From assembly GCA_947573135.1 (NCBI GenBank), contig CANPDU010000010.1:1-64000 (forward strand): a stretch of 64,000 nt of DNA. Direction: 5' to 3'. This document shows, piece by piece, positions 36,381 through 45,030 of this stretch. Each line of letters opens with the position of its first letter. The stretch's first letter is position 1. Below the pieces are notes generated by a model, which saw only the letters and a program-made list of their open reading frames with translations, was not told the origin of the DNA and made no database searches. This DNA comes from an uncultured Bacteroidales bacterium (GTDB taxonomy: Bacteria > Bacteroidota > Bacteroidia > Bacteroidales > Muribaculaceae). The position numbers were made by a program, and so were the translations under genes.

Positions 36381-39300
36381 TTAGAAACCGATATTGAAAC
36401 CTACTGTCCATACGCGGGCCTGAGGATAGACGCCGTAGTCGATGCCGAGCGAAGTGCCGCCTGACGAGATTTCGGGGTCGAAGCCGTGATATTTGGTCCA
36501 TGTGAAGAGGTTCTCGGCAGCTACATAGACGCGGAAGTTGTCGACCGACACTATGCGGGTGAGGTTTTGCGGGAGAGTGTAGCTGACCATGAGGTTTTTC
36601 AGACGGCAGTATGCTCCGTCGTGGATAAGGAGGTCAGAAGACTGCCAGTTGCGGTTGTCGGCGCGGACGAAACGCGGAATGCGGTTCGATGTGCCTTCGC
36701 CGGTCCAGCGGCCGAGCATCCATGAAGGCAGGTTTGATTCCAGAGCGTCCGTGCGGCGCGTTGCGTCGAAGATCTGGTTGCCCCATACGCCCTGGAAGAG
36801 AGCGTTGACGGCGATGCCTTTCCATTGCACACCGAGAGTGATGCCGTATGTCCAGTCTGGCATGCCTTTTCCGAGGTCTGTGCGGTCTTCTTCGGTGATT
36901 GCACCGTCGCCGTTGACATCGACAAAGCGGACGTCACCGGGCACTGCATCGGCAAATGTGCCGCCGGTGTATTTGGCGTTATAAGCGTCGGCTTCAGCCT
37001 GATTCTGGATGATGCCTGCGGTCTTGTAGCCATAGAAGAACGGGAACGGTTTGCCGTTTTCGGCGCGGGTGATTGTGCCTGTGCCCTGGAATGAGTCATA
37101 GTTGGCATAGCCTTCCTCGTTACCGTATTCGATAAGTTTGTTCTTGAGGTAAGTGAGGTTGCCGCCGACGTTAACTGTGAAATCGCCGAAGCGGCGGATG
37201 AAATTGAGTTCCATTTCAACGCCCTGGTTGTCCATTGTGCCGACGTTGCCGACCGGAACAGACTCGCCCACGTATGCCGGAACACTCATGTTCATAAGCA
37301 TGCCCGTGGTGCGTTTTTTGTAATAGTCAACAGAGAAGCGTATCGAGTTGTCGAGGAACGCGAAGTCAAGACCTATGTCAGTCTGGGTTGACTCTTCCCA
37401 TTTGAGGTTCTTGTTGGGGAGGACGGAAGCCTTCACACCGTTGACAACTTTCTCATCGGTGCCGAATATTGCGTTGTTGCCGCTGGCTGCGAGAGCTAGA
37501 AAAAGGAAGTCGTCGATATTCTCGTTACCGTTCTTACCCCAGGAGAAGCGTACCTTGGTAGAATTCCACCATGTCGGGCGGTCTTCGAGGAAGTGTTCGT
37601 TTGTCGGGTTCCAGCCCACAGAGAATGACGGGAATGTAGCCCAGTGGTTGTTTGATCCGAAGCGGCTTGAACCGTCACGGCGCACGGTTGCCTGAAGCAT
37701 ATAACGTGAGTCGTAGTCATATCCGACGCGGGCGAAGAGCGAAGCAAGTTTGGCTTCGTTGAAAGGAGCGCCTGCGGCAGTCATGTCGCCGTCGGCTGCG
37801 AGGCCGGTCGACGCGTCAATGTATGGACGGTTGGAGTTGATCACATTGTTGCGTGTGCCCTGCACATAAGATCCGCGCGATCCTTTGGCTGACTGGCCGA
37901 GGAGGACGGACACGTGGTGGAGATCAAAGTCTTTTTCCCAGCTGAGGGTGTTTTCAAGCTGCCATACTGTGCTCTGGCTCTTAGAGCTTCCTGCGGAAGT
38001 GAACGTTGTGAATGAACCCGAGCGGTTGAAGTAAAGCGGAGTGTACCAGTCGCTGCCGTAGAAACTGAGGTCAGCGCCGTAGCTGATGCGATATTTGATG
38101 TTGTCCCAGATCTGGAGTTCGCCGATGAAGTTACCTACGAATTTGTGGCTCCATCCGGTGCTGCCTTTACGGGCGAGTTCCTGAAGCGGGTTGGCCATTT
38201 CCTGATAGTTGCCGAAAGCTTCGGGCACAAGGAAGAGACGTCCGTCGGCACTGTATTCAGATACGTAGTTGGCGTTCTTTGCATAATAAGCGAGCTGCTG
38301 TGCGGCAACGTCGCCTTCGGCATAGGGTGTCAGCATCGGCGAGAGCGAGAGAGCTGATCCGAGCGGAGTGCCCCAGGTTGAGTTGGTCGAGATGCCTTTG
38401 CTCTTGATGCGGGCGTAAGAAGCGTTGACCGAGAGAGTGAATTTGTTGAGGAAGCTGCGGTCTTTGCTTGCGTCGAACACTGTGTAGGTGTTGTTGGCGC
38501 GGAGTGTCAGACGTTCGTAGTTAGAGCGGTTGTAGTTACCGCCGACGATACCGTCCTGAGTGTAGTAGCCGAGAGAAAGGAAGTAGTTGTTTTTCTCTGT
38601 GGCACCGCTGATGCTGACCTGATGGTTCATCACGGGAGCATTGTCGTTGAAGACTGCGTCCTGCCAGTCGAAACCTTCGCCGTAAGAGTAGGGATTAGCA
38701 TAAATTATGCCTGAACCGGCGTTGATAGAGCCTTCGTTCATCATCACGGCGTAGTCAGTGGCGTTGAGCACATCGCGGTGTTTCCATGCCGATTGCCAGC
38801 CGTAAGAGAAATCATATGTTATCTTGGCGTTGCCTTTGTTGCCGCTCTTGGTTGTGACGAGGATCACACCGTTGGCGGCACGTGCGCCGTAGACAGCGCC
38901 TGAAGCGGCGTCTTTGAGCACTTCGATCGACGCGATGTCGGCAGGGTTGAGGTAGTCAAGACCTCCTTCGATAGGCATTCCGTCGACGATGTAGAGAGGC
39001 TCGGAGTTGTTGATGGTGCCGATACCGCGGACGCGGACACGGGCTGCCTCACCGGGCTGACCTGAAGCCGAAGTGACGGTTACGCCTGATGTAAGACCTT
39101 TGAGGGCGTTGTCCATGCGGACAGGGGCTGTTGTGGCGAGCTTGTCTTCGTCGATGCTCGAAATGGCAGCGGTGACAACGCTCTTTTTCTGTGTGCCGTA
39201 ACCGATTACAACTACGTCGTCAAGGACATTTGTGTCTTCGTCGAGAGTAATTGTCTGGTTGTTGTTGCTTTCGCTGGCGATAAAGTCGGCCGGACGATAG

Positions 39301-39524
39301 CCAACGTACGAAACAATGATTTTTGCTCCTTCGGGTGCGATGATACGGAAAAGTCCGTCAATATCCGTTAAGACTCCGTTTTTAGAGCCTTCGACTGTGA
39401 CACTGGCTCCGATCAGCGGTTCGCCGTCCGATCGACCCAGAACTGTTCCGCTCACTGTGATGTCTTTGGCCATTGCGCCGAGACATGCAGTCAGAGCAAG
39501 AAAAAAGCATAGCAATTTTTTCAT
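36381..39524 (-). CDS. SusC/RagA-like TonB-dependent transporter of PUL2
   Basis: TonB-dependent oligosaccharide importer of 1047 aa. It has a signal peptide, a carboxypeptidase-regulatory-like domain (about 22-105) and a TonB-box zone (VVVIGYGTQKKSVVTAAIS). The plug holds the SusC stretch IEGGLDYLNPADIASIEVLK, and the barrel ends in ...TVGFNIGF. It follows the GH16 gene by 33 nt and precedes susD by 34 nt. It is the only other SusC in the window and is not a recent copy of the PUL1 one. Confidence 0.96.
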   Translation of the reverse strand: MKKLLCFFLALTACLGAMAKDITVSGTVLGRSDGEPLIGASVTVEGSKNGVLTDIDGLFRIIAPEGAKIIVSYVGYRPADFIASESNNNQTITLDEDTNVLDDVVVIGYGTQKKSVVTAAISSIDEDKLATTAPVRMDNALKGLTSGVTVTSASGQPGEAARVRVRGIGTINNSEPLYIVDGMPIEGGLDYLNPADIASIEVLKDAASGAVYGARAANGVILVTTKSGNKGNAKITYDFSYGWQSAWKHRDVLNATDYAVMMNEGSINAGSGIIYANPYSYGEGFDWQDAVFNDNAPVMNHQVSISGATEKNNYFLSLGYYTQDGIVGGNYNRSNYERLTLRANNTYTVFDASKDRSFLNKFTLSVNASYARIKSKGISTNSTWGTPLGSALSLSPMLTPYAEGDVAAQQLAYYAKNANYVSEYSADGRLFLVPEAFGNYQEMANPLQELARKGSTGWSHKFVGNFIGELQIWDNIKYRISYGADLSFYGSDWYTPLYFNRSGSFTTFTSAGSSKSQSTVWQLENTLSWEKDFDLHHVSVLLGQSAKGSRGSYVQGTRNNVINSNRPYIDASTGLAADGDMTAAGAPFNEAKLASLFARVGYDYDSRYMLQATVRRDGSSRFGSNNHWATFPSFSVGWNPTNEHFLEDRPTWWNSTKVRFSWGKNGNENIDDFLFLALAASGNNAIFGTDEKVVNGVKASVLPNKNLKWEESTQTDIGLDFAFLDNSIRFSVDYYKKRTTGMLMNMSVPAYVGESVPVGNVGTMDNQGVEMELNFIRRFGDFTVNVGGNLTYLKNKLIEYGNEEGYANYDSFQGTGTITRAENGKPFPFFYGYKTAGIIQNQAEADAYNAKYTGGTFADAVPGDVRFVDVNGDGAITEEDRTDLGKGMPDWTYGITLGVQWKGIAVNALFQGVWGNQIFDATRRTDALESNLPSWMLGRWTGEGTSNRIPRFVRADNRNWQSSDLLIHDGAYCRLKNLMVSYTLPQNLTRIVSVDNFRVYVAAENLFTWTKYHGFDPEISSGGTSLGIDYGVYPQARVWTVGFNIGF

Positions 39525-39557
39525 GGGATGAAACTTGATTAGTTATGATAAATAGAA

Positions 39558-40937
39558 TTAGTATTTCTGAAATATTCTCACGTAGTCGATCATGTAAGTT
39601 GCCGGCAACGCAGATTCGTCGACACCGTTCATGCCGCCCCATGATCCTCCCCAGGCGAGGTTTAGAATAGGATGGAACGGTTTGTCGAACGGCCATGTGT
39701 TCTGATCGTTTTTCTTGTCGTTGGCGAAATAGAAGAGCTGTTTACCGTCGACAAATGTGCGGATGAAATCCGGTGTCCATTCGAGTGCGTAGGTGTGGAA
39801 CTCGTCCTCGGCGCCTGCGGTGAAGCGTTCGGCCGTTTTCTGAGTGCCTATGGTGTGGTTATAGGCTGTGCAGTGGATTGATGAGGATGTATAGTTGGGA
39901 TTTGTGCCGACTTCTTCCATTATGTCGATCTCGCCGCAATGAGGCCAGTTGCCTCCGTCAGCCGGCATCATCCAGAATGCGGGCCATGTGCCTTTGCCTT
40001 TAGGCAGTTTAAGGCGAGCTTCGAAGTAACCGTATAGCCAGAGATCTTTGGTGTTGAGTCTGGCGGAGATCACCTGACTGCCTGATTTGCGCGCGGTGAT
40101 GTTGAGGACACCGCCGATGATTTCTGCGGTCTTGTCGTTGCCGAGCGCACCTGCGACATAGCGTTGCAGTTCATTGTTAACGAAGCCGGGAGCCCATTCG
40201 TCGTAATACCACTTGGAAAGATCGGGCGAGCTGCCGTCCGGGGTGTTGAATTCGTCGTTCCAGACAAGGGTATATCCGTCAGGGGTTTCGATCTTGTCGG
40301 AGTATTGTGTTACGGTTATATCGGCAGATTTATTTCCTCCGTCGACAGTCAGTTGTAATTTGCGGTTCTCGCTTGTGTCATTGGATTTGCAGACAAATGT
40401 GATCAACGTTTCGCCGGCATCGCCTTTTACCGGACTTACAGAGATCCATTCGGCGGGGGTAAAAATAAGCTGCCATGCAATGTTGGCATTGACTGTGACA
40501 GTGGCTGTGCCGCCTTGTGCGCCGAAATTCAGAACGCCGGTGCTTGGCATAACTGATGGCGACGGAGTCTGGGTCACCGTAATCTTTTTAGAGGTTTTGC
40601 CTGAAGAGACAGTCAGCACGGTTTGGCGCTCAATAGCCTCGGTATTAGCTTCGATCGAAAGGCTGATTTCTGTCGGAGTGTTTTTAAGGCCGCCTGACGG
40701 GAAGCATTTACACCATGAAGCGTCGGAAGTTATACTCCAGTCGGCGTTCGCACTGACCGAAATCTTTGTGCTCGTGGTTTCGTTTGTGACGTCGATATTG
40801 TCGGGTGAGACATTGATTACGACATCCTGATTGTTGTTTGCAGGCTCGTCGCTGTCACTGCCTGAACAGGCGCATGCGCTTATCAGGGCTAATGAGATAA
40901 GGCTTAGATAGAAGAATGCACTGATTGTTTTAGTCAT
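39558..40937 (-). CDS. GH16 laminarinase-type endo-glucanase with two BACON domains
   Basis: Surface lipoprotein of 459 aa that should cut beta-1,3- or mixed-linkage beta-1,3/1,4-glucan. Start is set at 40937, where a signal with lipobox ISAC begins; the frame is open further upstream but has no signal. Two BACON domains cover about residues 40-125 and 130-215 and act as spacers or binding modules. The GH16 domain (about 220-459) has the signature GEIDIMEE with catalytic Glu336, Asp338 and Glu341; the extra Met in the motif is typical of laminarinases/lichenases. It is the first gene of the PUL2 operon. Confidence 0.94.
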   Translation of the reverse strand: MTKTISAFFYLSLISLALISACACSGSDSDEPANNNQDVVINVSPDNIDVTNETTSTKISVSANADWSITSDASWCKCFPSGGLKNTPTEISLSIEANTEAIERQTVLTVSSGKTSKKITVTQTPSPSVMPSTGVLNFGAQGGTATVTVNANIAWQLIFTPAEWISVSPVKGDAGETLITFVCKSNDTSENRKLQLTVDGGNKSADITVTQYSDKIETPDGYTLVWNDEFNTPDGSSPDLSKWYYDEWAPGFVNNELQRYVAGALGNDKTAEIIGGVLNITARKSGSQVISARLNTKDLWLYGYFEARLKLPKGKGTWPAFWMMPADGGNWPHCGEIDIMEEVGTNPNYTSSSIHCTAYNHTIGTQKTAERFTAGAEDEFHTYALEWTPDFIRTFVDGKQLFYFANDKKNDQNTWPFDKPFHPILNLAWGGSWGGMNGVDESALPATYMIDYVRIFQKY

Positions 40938-41017
40938 TATTTTTAAGGTAATTTTTGAATTTTGATTCTGATTGGTTATGGGGAGGTGACGAAAAAATCG
41001 GCGATTGATTTCGTTTA

Positions 41018-41025
41018 CAAAATTA
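41018..41025 (-). promoter_or_regulatory. Candidate PUL2 operon promoter (-7 box)
   Basis: Minus-strand TAATTTTG (41025-41018) fits TAnnTTTG and gives a leader of about 75 nt before the GH16 start. No proper -33 box is seen, which fits an activator-dependent promoter. Confidence 0.4.
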
Positions 41026-41071
41026 GGGTGCAAAAATCTCCGTCGTGCATACAAGTAAAGTCATGCGGTAA

Positions 41072-41100
41072 ATATGGTATTAGGTAAGTATATGGTATTA
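41072..41100. repeat. 11-bp direct repeat upstream of PUL2
   Basis: ATATGGTATTA occurs at 41072-41082 and again at 41090-41100, an 18-bp spacing, each followed by a G-rich pair. The repeat lies about 50-75 bp upstream of the predicted PUL2 -7 box, between the PUL and the DUF6377 regulator. It is a candidate activator site. Confidence 0.5.
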
Positions 41101-41208
41101 AGGCTTATATGTAATGAAAGACGTAAGTTTTACAGGCGTGTTTTTAATTGCAAGGGGACTGATTTTGTGTTTTCAAGAGCGTTTAAAACTGAAATTTCCC
41201 GAGAGATT

Positions 41209-42870
41209 TCACGGCTTCAGCGAAAGATTCTTTGGGTATTGCTGCTTTGTTGCGATATTATATACAGTCTGGGGCGAACAATGGAGCAGCGATGCTATTT
41301 TGACAGAGTCACTGATGCCGAGGCGAACCAAAGCGTAGATACGCAACTTGGTGTTGAGTTCTCCGGGCTTCACACAGATTTGTTCTTCCGGCCTTAACAG
41401 AGAATTGAAATCTTTTACGAAGTCAGGATAGATATTAAGAAAAAGTTTGTCGAAACTCTGATAGAATTGTTTTAGTTCGTCGCCGGTGACAGCCGGACTT
41501 GATGCTTCCTCACGTAATTCTTTCCACATGTTTGTTCGTGCAAGGCGGCCTATTGTTTTTCTGAAAGCTTCGAGTTTGTCGATATATGTCGAGCATAGAG
41601 CAAACGTAGCGCCGATACATTCCTCTTTGACATAGTTGGCCTCTTTAAGGGCGTTGTTTATATGTCCGATCCTGGCATTGGCCTGCTGCAGCTCTTCGAG
41701 GGTCTTCTTTTCTTGCTCCCTTGACATGGAAAGTTCCTCGAGGTTTGAATTTAGTCTGACATTGACCTGCTGTAGCTGACGTCTTGACCGCGACAGTTTA
41801 CGGCTTCGGTTGACTATTATCAGTGTCAGGATCACAAGCATGATCAATGCGAGAAATATTATCTGAGTTGTATAACGGAGTCTCTCGCCCGCTTTGTGGA
41901 GCTGATAGAGATATCGCTGGTGAACGCGTGCTTCGGTCGTGGACAGTGATGCGGCTCTGACGAAGTTTGGGAGTGCGAGAGCCTGAAGTTTACAATAGGT
42001 TATGTAGCGGTAGGCGCGGTCTATGTCGCCCTGAGAAAGGAGAATGCTCGACAGCTCTTCAAGCGACGCAATGTCGCGGTTGTCAATTTTTATATCGGCT
42101 ATGCCCGACAATATGAGATACTTGACATGGTTGGCTTCGTCGCCCAGGTCACTATAAAGCCGCGAAAGAGCGTATGCATGCATCGCATCTGTGCGGGAAT
42201 CAAGCGACGAAGACTCGATTGCTACGATAAGCTCGTCAATAACGGCCGTGCTCTCATCGGGGCGTCCGAATTTAGCCGAGGCTTTATGCCATAGGTAGAG
42301 TGGATTGTCGGGCGTCATATTGATAAATGCAGAGTCTTCGAGAGCATGACTTCGCTCGGAGTAGTTTTCAGTTCCCTCAGTACGGTACTCTGTCAGCTGA
42401 CCAAGGTGTGAATAAAGATATGATTTCTGCCGGTAATATAAGCAGAGTACCGGTTTGGAGAGTTTTGCCGGATCTATTGAAGCGAGTTCATCATTGGCGT
42501 CTTTGAGCTGTCCCATGACAGTGAGGACAAAAGAACGGTTGATCTTCCATTCGTCTTGCCACTCTTTGTTGCCGAGCATACGGGCAAGCGCGAGGTTCTC
42601 ATCGACATAATGCATCGCTGAGTCGGCGTTGTAGACAAAATATTCGTCGTAGAGGCGCCGGTTGTGCCAATAGCGTTCTTCCGGAGTATGCTTGTTCGTT
42701 CCTGCCCGCTTGATGTCATTGATTTTGGCGAGCTTAAGCTTGTGGTAATATTGTTGGTTGTCTAAGACCGAATCCAACTTCGAATAGAGTTCGGCAAAGT
42801 CAATTTCTCCCTGAGCACTGATGCCAAGGGAAACGGTGATAATGGCTATAAGTAGAAATGCGAATCTCAT
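41209..42870 (-). CDS. DUF6377-type membrane regulator with TPR sensor and HTH
   Basis: Protein of 553 aa from the chosen start. It has a signal peptide, a helical TPR-like region (about residues 25-310), one membrane helix (about 325-350, IIFLALIMLVILTLIIV), a coiled coil (about 350-420) and a C-terminal cytoplasmic part ending in a helix-turn-helix (SDSVKIASLLHCSPQTVYNIATK). I place it in the DUF6377 family, a group of one-piece membrane regulators often found beside Bacteroides PULs. It would sense a periplasmic signal and act on PUL2, which lies next to it in the same direction. Start is taken at 42870 because the signal peptide begins there. Confidence 0.85.
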   Translation of the reverse strand: MRFAFLLIAIITVSLGISAQGEIDFAELYSKLDSVLDNQQYYHKLKLAKINDIKRAGTNKHTPEERYWHNRRLYDEYFVYNADSAMHYVDENLALARMLGNKEWQDEWKINRSFVLTVMGQLKDANDELASIDPAKLSKPVLCLYYRQKSYLYSHLGQLTEYRTEGTENYSERSHALEDSAFINMTPDNPLYLWHKASAKFGRPDESTAVIDELIVAIESSSLDSRTDAMHAYALSRLYSDLGDEANHVKYLILSGIADIKIDNRDIASLEELSSILLSQGDIDRAYRYITYCKLQALALPNFVRAASLSTTEARVHQRYLYQLHKAGERLRYTTQIIFLALIMLVILTLIIVNRSRKLSRSRRQLQQVNVRLNSNLEELSMSREQEKKTLEELQQANARIGHINNALKEANYVKEECIGATFALCSTYIDKLEAFRKTIGRLARTNMWKELREEASSPAVTGDELKQFYQSFDKLFLNIYPDFVKDFNSLLRPEEQICVKPGELNTKLRIYALVRLGISDSVKIASLLHCSPQTVYNIATKQQYPKNLSLKP

Positions 42871-42950
42871 GTTCGGTATGATGATTGCTCGGATAGTATT
42901 TAAGGTTAGAGCCATATAGGCTTTGGTAGATTTCTGAATGTTCTATGATG

Positions 42951-42958
42951 CAAAGTTA
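42951..42958 (-). promoter_or_regulatory. Promoter (-7 box) of the DUF6377 regulator
   Basis: Minus-strand TAACTTTG (42958-42951) followed by CATC is a perfect -7 match about 80 nt before the start codon. The region upstream where the -33 box should lie is occupied by a palindrome. Confidence 0.55.
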
Positions 42959-42974
42959 ATTAAAAATTGACATT

Positions 42975-43003
42975 CTTTGATTATATTCGAAATATAATCA
43001 AAG
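42975..43003. promoter_or_regulatory. 29-bp palindrome, candidate operator
   Basis: CTTTGATTATATT (42975-42987), CGA, AATATAATCAAAG (42991-43003) is a perfect 13-bp inverted repeat. It lies just upstream of the -7 box of the DUF6377 gene and just downstream of the cysK terminator. Position and symmetry suit a repressor or autoregulator site; a second hairpin of the cysK terminator is the alternative. Confidence 0.5.
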
Positions 43004-43037
43004 AAAAAGCCTGATTCTTTTTATTAAAAAATCAGGC
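43004..43037 (-). terminator. Intrinsic terminator of cysK
   Basis: On minus, GCCTGATT (43037-43030) pairs with AATCAGGC (43016-43009) and is followed by five T. It lies 27 nt after the cysK stop. Confidence 0.85.
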
Positions 43038-43063
43038 TAAATGCGTTTGTCTCGGCTTTGAAA

Positions 43064-44014
43064 TCAGTCGAGCGGGTATTCTTCACGAGCAAAAAGGACT
43101 GTCGAGAGATAGCGTTCTCCTGTGTCGGGAAGAAGAGCGACAATCGTCTTGCCTTTATTTTCAGGGCATCGTGCTATTCCGAGAGCGGCCCATAGAGAAG
43201 CTCCCGAAGAAACGCCGGCAAGGACGCCTTCGTATTGTGCTAGCATGCGGGCGCCGCGGATGGCATCATCATCCGTGACATCGATCACGCCGTCGATGAC
43301 CGACGGATCGTAGTTGGCCGGAACGAAGCCCGCGCCGATGCCCTGTATACGGTGTGGACCGGCCGGATGTCCGGTCAGAACTGCCGAAGAGGCCGGTTCG
43401 ACGGCTATAGCTTTGACCGACGGATTATGGCGCTTGAGAGTGGCGGCTGTGCCGCTGATTGTGCCTCCTGTGCCGACGCCGGCCACGAAAATGTCGACTG
43501 CGCCGTCGGTGTCACGCCATATTTCTTCGCCTGTCGAACGCCGGTGAGCTTCGGGATTGGCCGGATTGTCAAACTGCTGAAGGATGACTGCTCCGGAATT
43601 TTCATCGCGAAGACTTTCTGCTTTGGCGATGGCGCCCTTCATGCCTTCGTTGCCAGGCGTGAGCACAAGAGTAGCTCCGAGAGCCTTGAGCAGGTTCTGG
43701 CGTTCGACACTCATGGTGTCGGGCATTGTCAGCACAAGCCGGTAGCCTTTGACCGACGCGACCCATGCCAGACCGATGCCGGTGTTGCCGCTTGTCGGCT
43801 CTATAATCATGGCTCCCGGTTTGAGTGCCCCGCAGCGTTCGGCATCCTCGATCATGGAGAGTGCCACGCGGTCTTTGACACTTCCGCCGGGATTAAATGA
43901 CTCAAGTTTTACAAGCAGACGGGCCTGAAGGCCTTCTGCTTTCTCGATATTTTTCACTTCAAGAAGCGGCGTCGCGCCGATCAGTTCTGTAAGACTGGAA
44001 TATATCTTTGACAT
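43064..44014 (-). CDS. cysK: Cysteine synthase (O-acetylserine sulfhydrylase)
   Basis: PLP enzyme of 316 aa that makes cysteine from O-acetylserine and sulfide. The PLP lysine is Lys47 in NPGGSVKDR; the substrate loop EPTSGNTGIGLA and the phosphate-binding GVGTGGTI are intact. It follows the serine acetyltransferase gene by 33 nt, so both enzymes of the pathway are in one operon and can form the usual CysE-CysK complex. The CysE C-terminus ends in Ile (…DGLGI), as needed to enter the CysK active site. Confidence 0.97.
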   Translation of the reverse strand: MSKIYSSLTELIGATPLLEVKNIEKAEGLQARLLVKLESFNPGGSVKDRVALSMIEDAERCGALKPGAMIIEPTSGNTGIGLAWVASVKGYRLVLTMPDTMSVERQNLLKALGATLVLTPGNEGMKGAIAKAESLRDENSGAVILQQFDNPANPEAHRRSTGEEIWRDTDGAVDIFVAGVGTGGTISGTAATLKRHNPSVKAIAVEPASSAVLTGHPAGPHRIQGIGAGFVPANYDPSVIDGVIDVTDDDAIRGARMLAQYEGVLAGVSSGASLWAALGIARCPENKGKTIVALLPDTGERYLSTVLFAREEYPLD

Positions 44015-44047
44015 AATTTATATTGATTGTTTTGCGGTTGACTATGT

Positions 44048-44956
44048 TCAGATGCCGAGACCGTCGGTAAAACTTGTCGCGACAGCTTTGCGCTGCAGGA
44101 TGCGCGAACCGGGAGGAACGCTGTAGGTCAGCCAGATGTTGCCGCCTACGATCGATCCTCGGCCGATGGTTATGCGGCCGAGGACGGTCGCGTTGGAGTA
44201 GATGGTGACATTGTCCTCGATAATCGGGTGGCGCGGGATATTGACAGGGCGCCCGTTGCTGTCGAGCGAGAAGTTCTTGGCTCCGAGAGTCACACCTTGA
44301 TAGAGCGTGACATGTTTGCCGATGACACAGGTCTCTCCGATGACGACGCCTGTGCCGTGGTCGATGCTGAAGTATTCACCGATCTGTGCGCCGGGATGGA
44401 TATCGATGCCTGTGTCGGAGTGGGCGAGTTCGGTGATTATGCGCGGAATAACCGGTATGCCGAGCTGCAGCAGCGAGTGGGCCACGCGGTAGTGGACCAT
44501 AGCGTGGACGACTGGGTAACAGAGGATAATTTCTCCGAAATTCTCTACGGCCGGATCATTGTTGAACATTGCCTCGACATCGGTGAGCAGCATGCGCTTT
44601 ATTTCGGGCAGCGAGTCGATGAAGTCGATTGCCATTTTTGACGCGATATCCTCAGTGTCGCCGTTACTCCGGCTGTCGTCGAAGCGCAGGCCGTTTTCGA
44701 TCTCGCGGCGCAGGAGTGAATAGAGTTTGTCGACTCCTACGCCGATATAGTGGACACGGGTGACGCAACTGTTACGGCGACGGTTGAAGAAATCAGGAAA
44801 TATTATGGACTTTACCAATGAGATCACTTCGCGCAGCGAGTCGATTGACGGAAACGCTCCTGTGCCTGTCGGGACCATCCGTTCTTCTTCAGGCGTGAAC
44901 TCGGAGAGCAGGGCGATATTGCGGGCGAATATTTCTTCGGTTGAGTTGAGTTTCAT
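44048..44956 (-). CDS. cysE: Serine O-acetyltransferase
   Basis: Hexapeptide-repeat acetyltransferase of 302 aa that makes O-acetylserine. The left-handed beta-helix region covers about residues 190-285 (GIDIHPGAQIG, IDHGTGVVIGET, VTLYQGVTLG). The long N-terminal helical part (about 180 aa) is typical of the Bacteroidetes EpsC/CysE form. It ends in Ile, the residue that inserts into CysK. cysK is the next gene. The 74-nt gap to the WYL gene upstream shows no clear promoter, so linkage to the upstream operon is open. Confidence 0.95.
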   Translation of the reverse strand: MKLNSTEEIFARNIALLSEFTPEEERMVPTGTGAFPSIDSLREVISLVKSIIFPDFFNRRRNSCVTRVHYIGVGVDKLYSLLRREIENGLRFDDSRSNGDTEDIASKMAIDFIDSLPEIKRMLLTDVEAMFNNDPAVENFGEIILCYPVVHAMVHYRVAHSLLQLGIPVIPRIITELAHSDTGIDIHPGAQIGEYFSIDHGTGVVIGETCVIGKHVTLYQGVTLGAKNFSLDSNGRPVNIPRHPIIEDNVTIYSNATVLGRITIGRGSIVGGNIWLTYSVPPGSRILQRKAVATSFTDGLGI

Positions 44957-45030
44957 TTCAGCATATTGTGATTACATTGTACTCATATTATATTATATAA
45001 GTATGTCGAGGCGATTTTGTTCGGCACCGG

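Noticed and set aside
36599-37285. 228-aa open frame on minus in another frame of susC of PUL2
   Set aside because: Low-complexity Ser/Thr/Arg-rich translation typical of an off-frame reading of a SusC gene.
41114-41338. Small plus-strand frame between PUL2 and the DUF6377 gene
   Set aside because: Most of it lies over the 3' end of the DUF6377 gene; the remaining part has no signal, motif or promoter.
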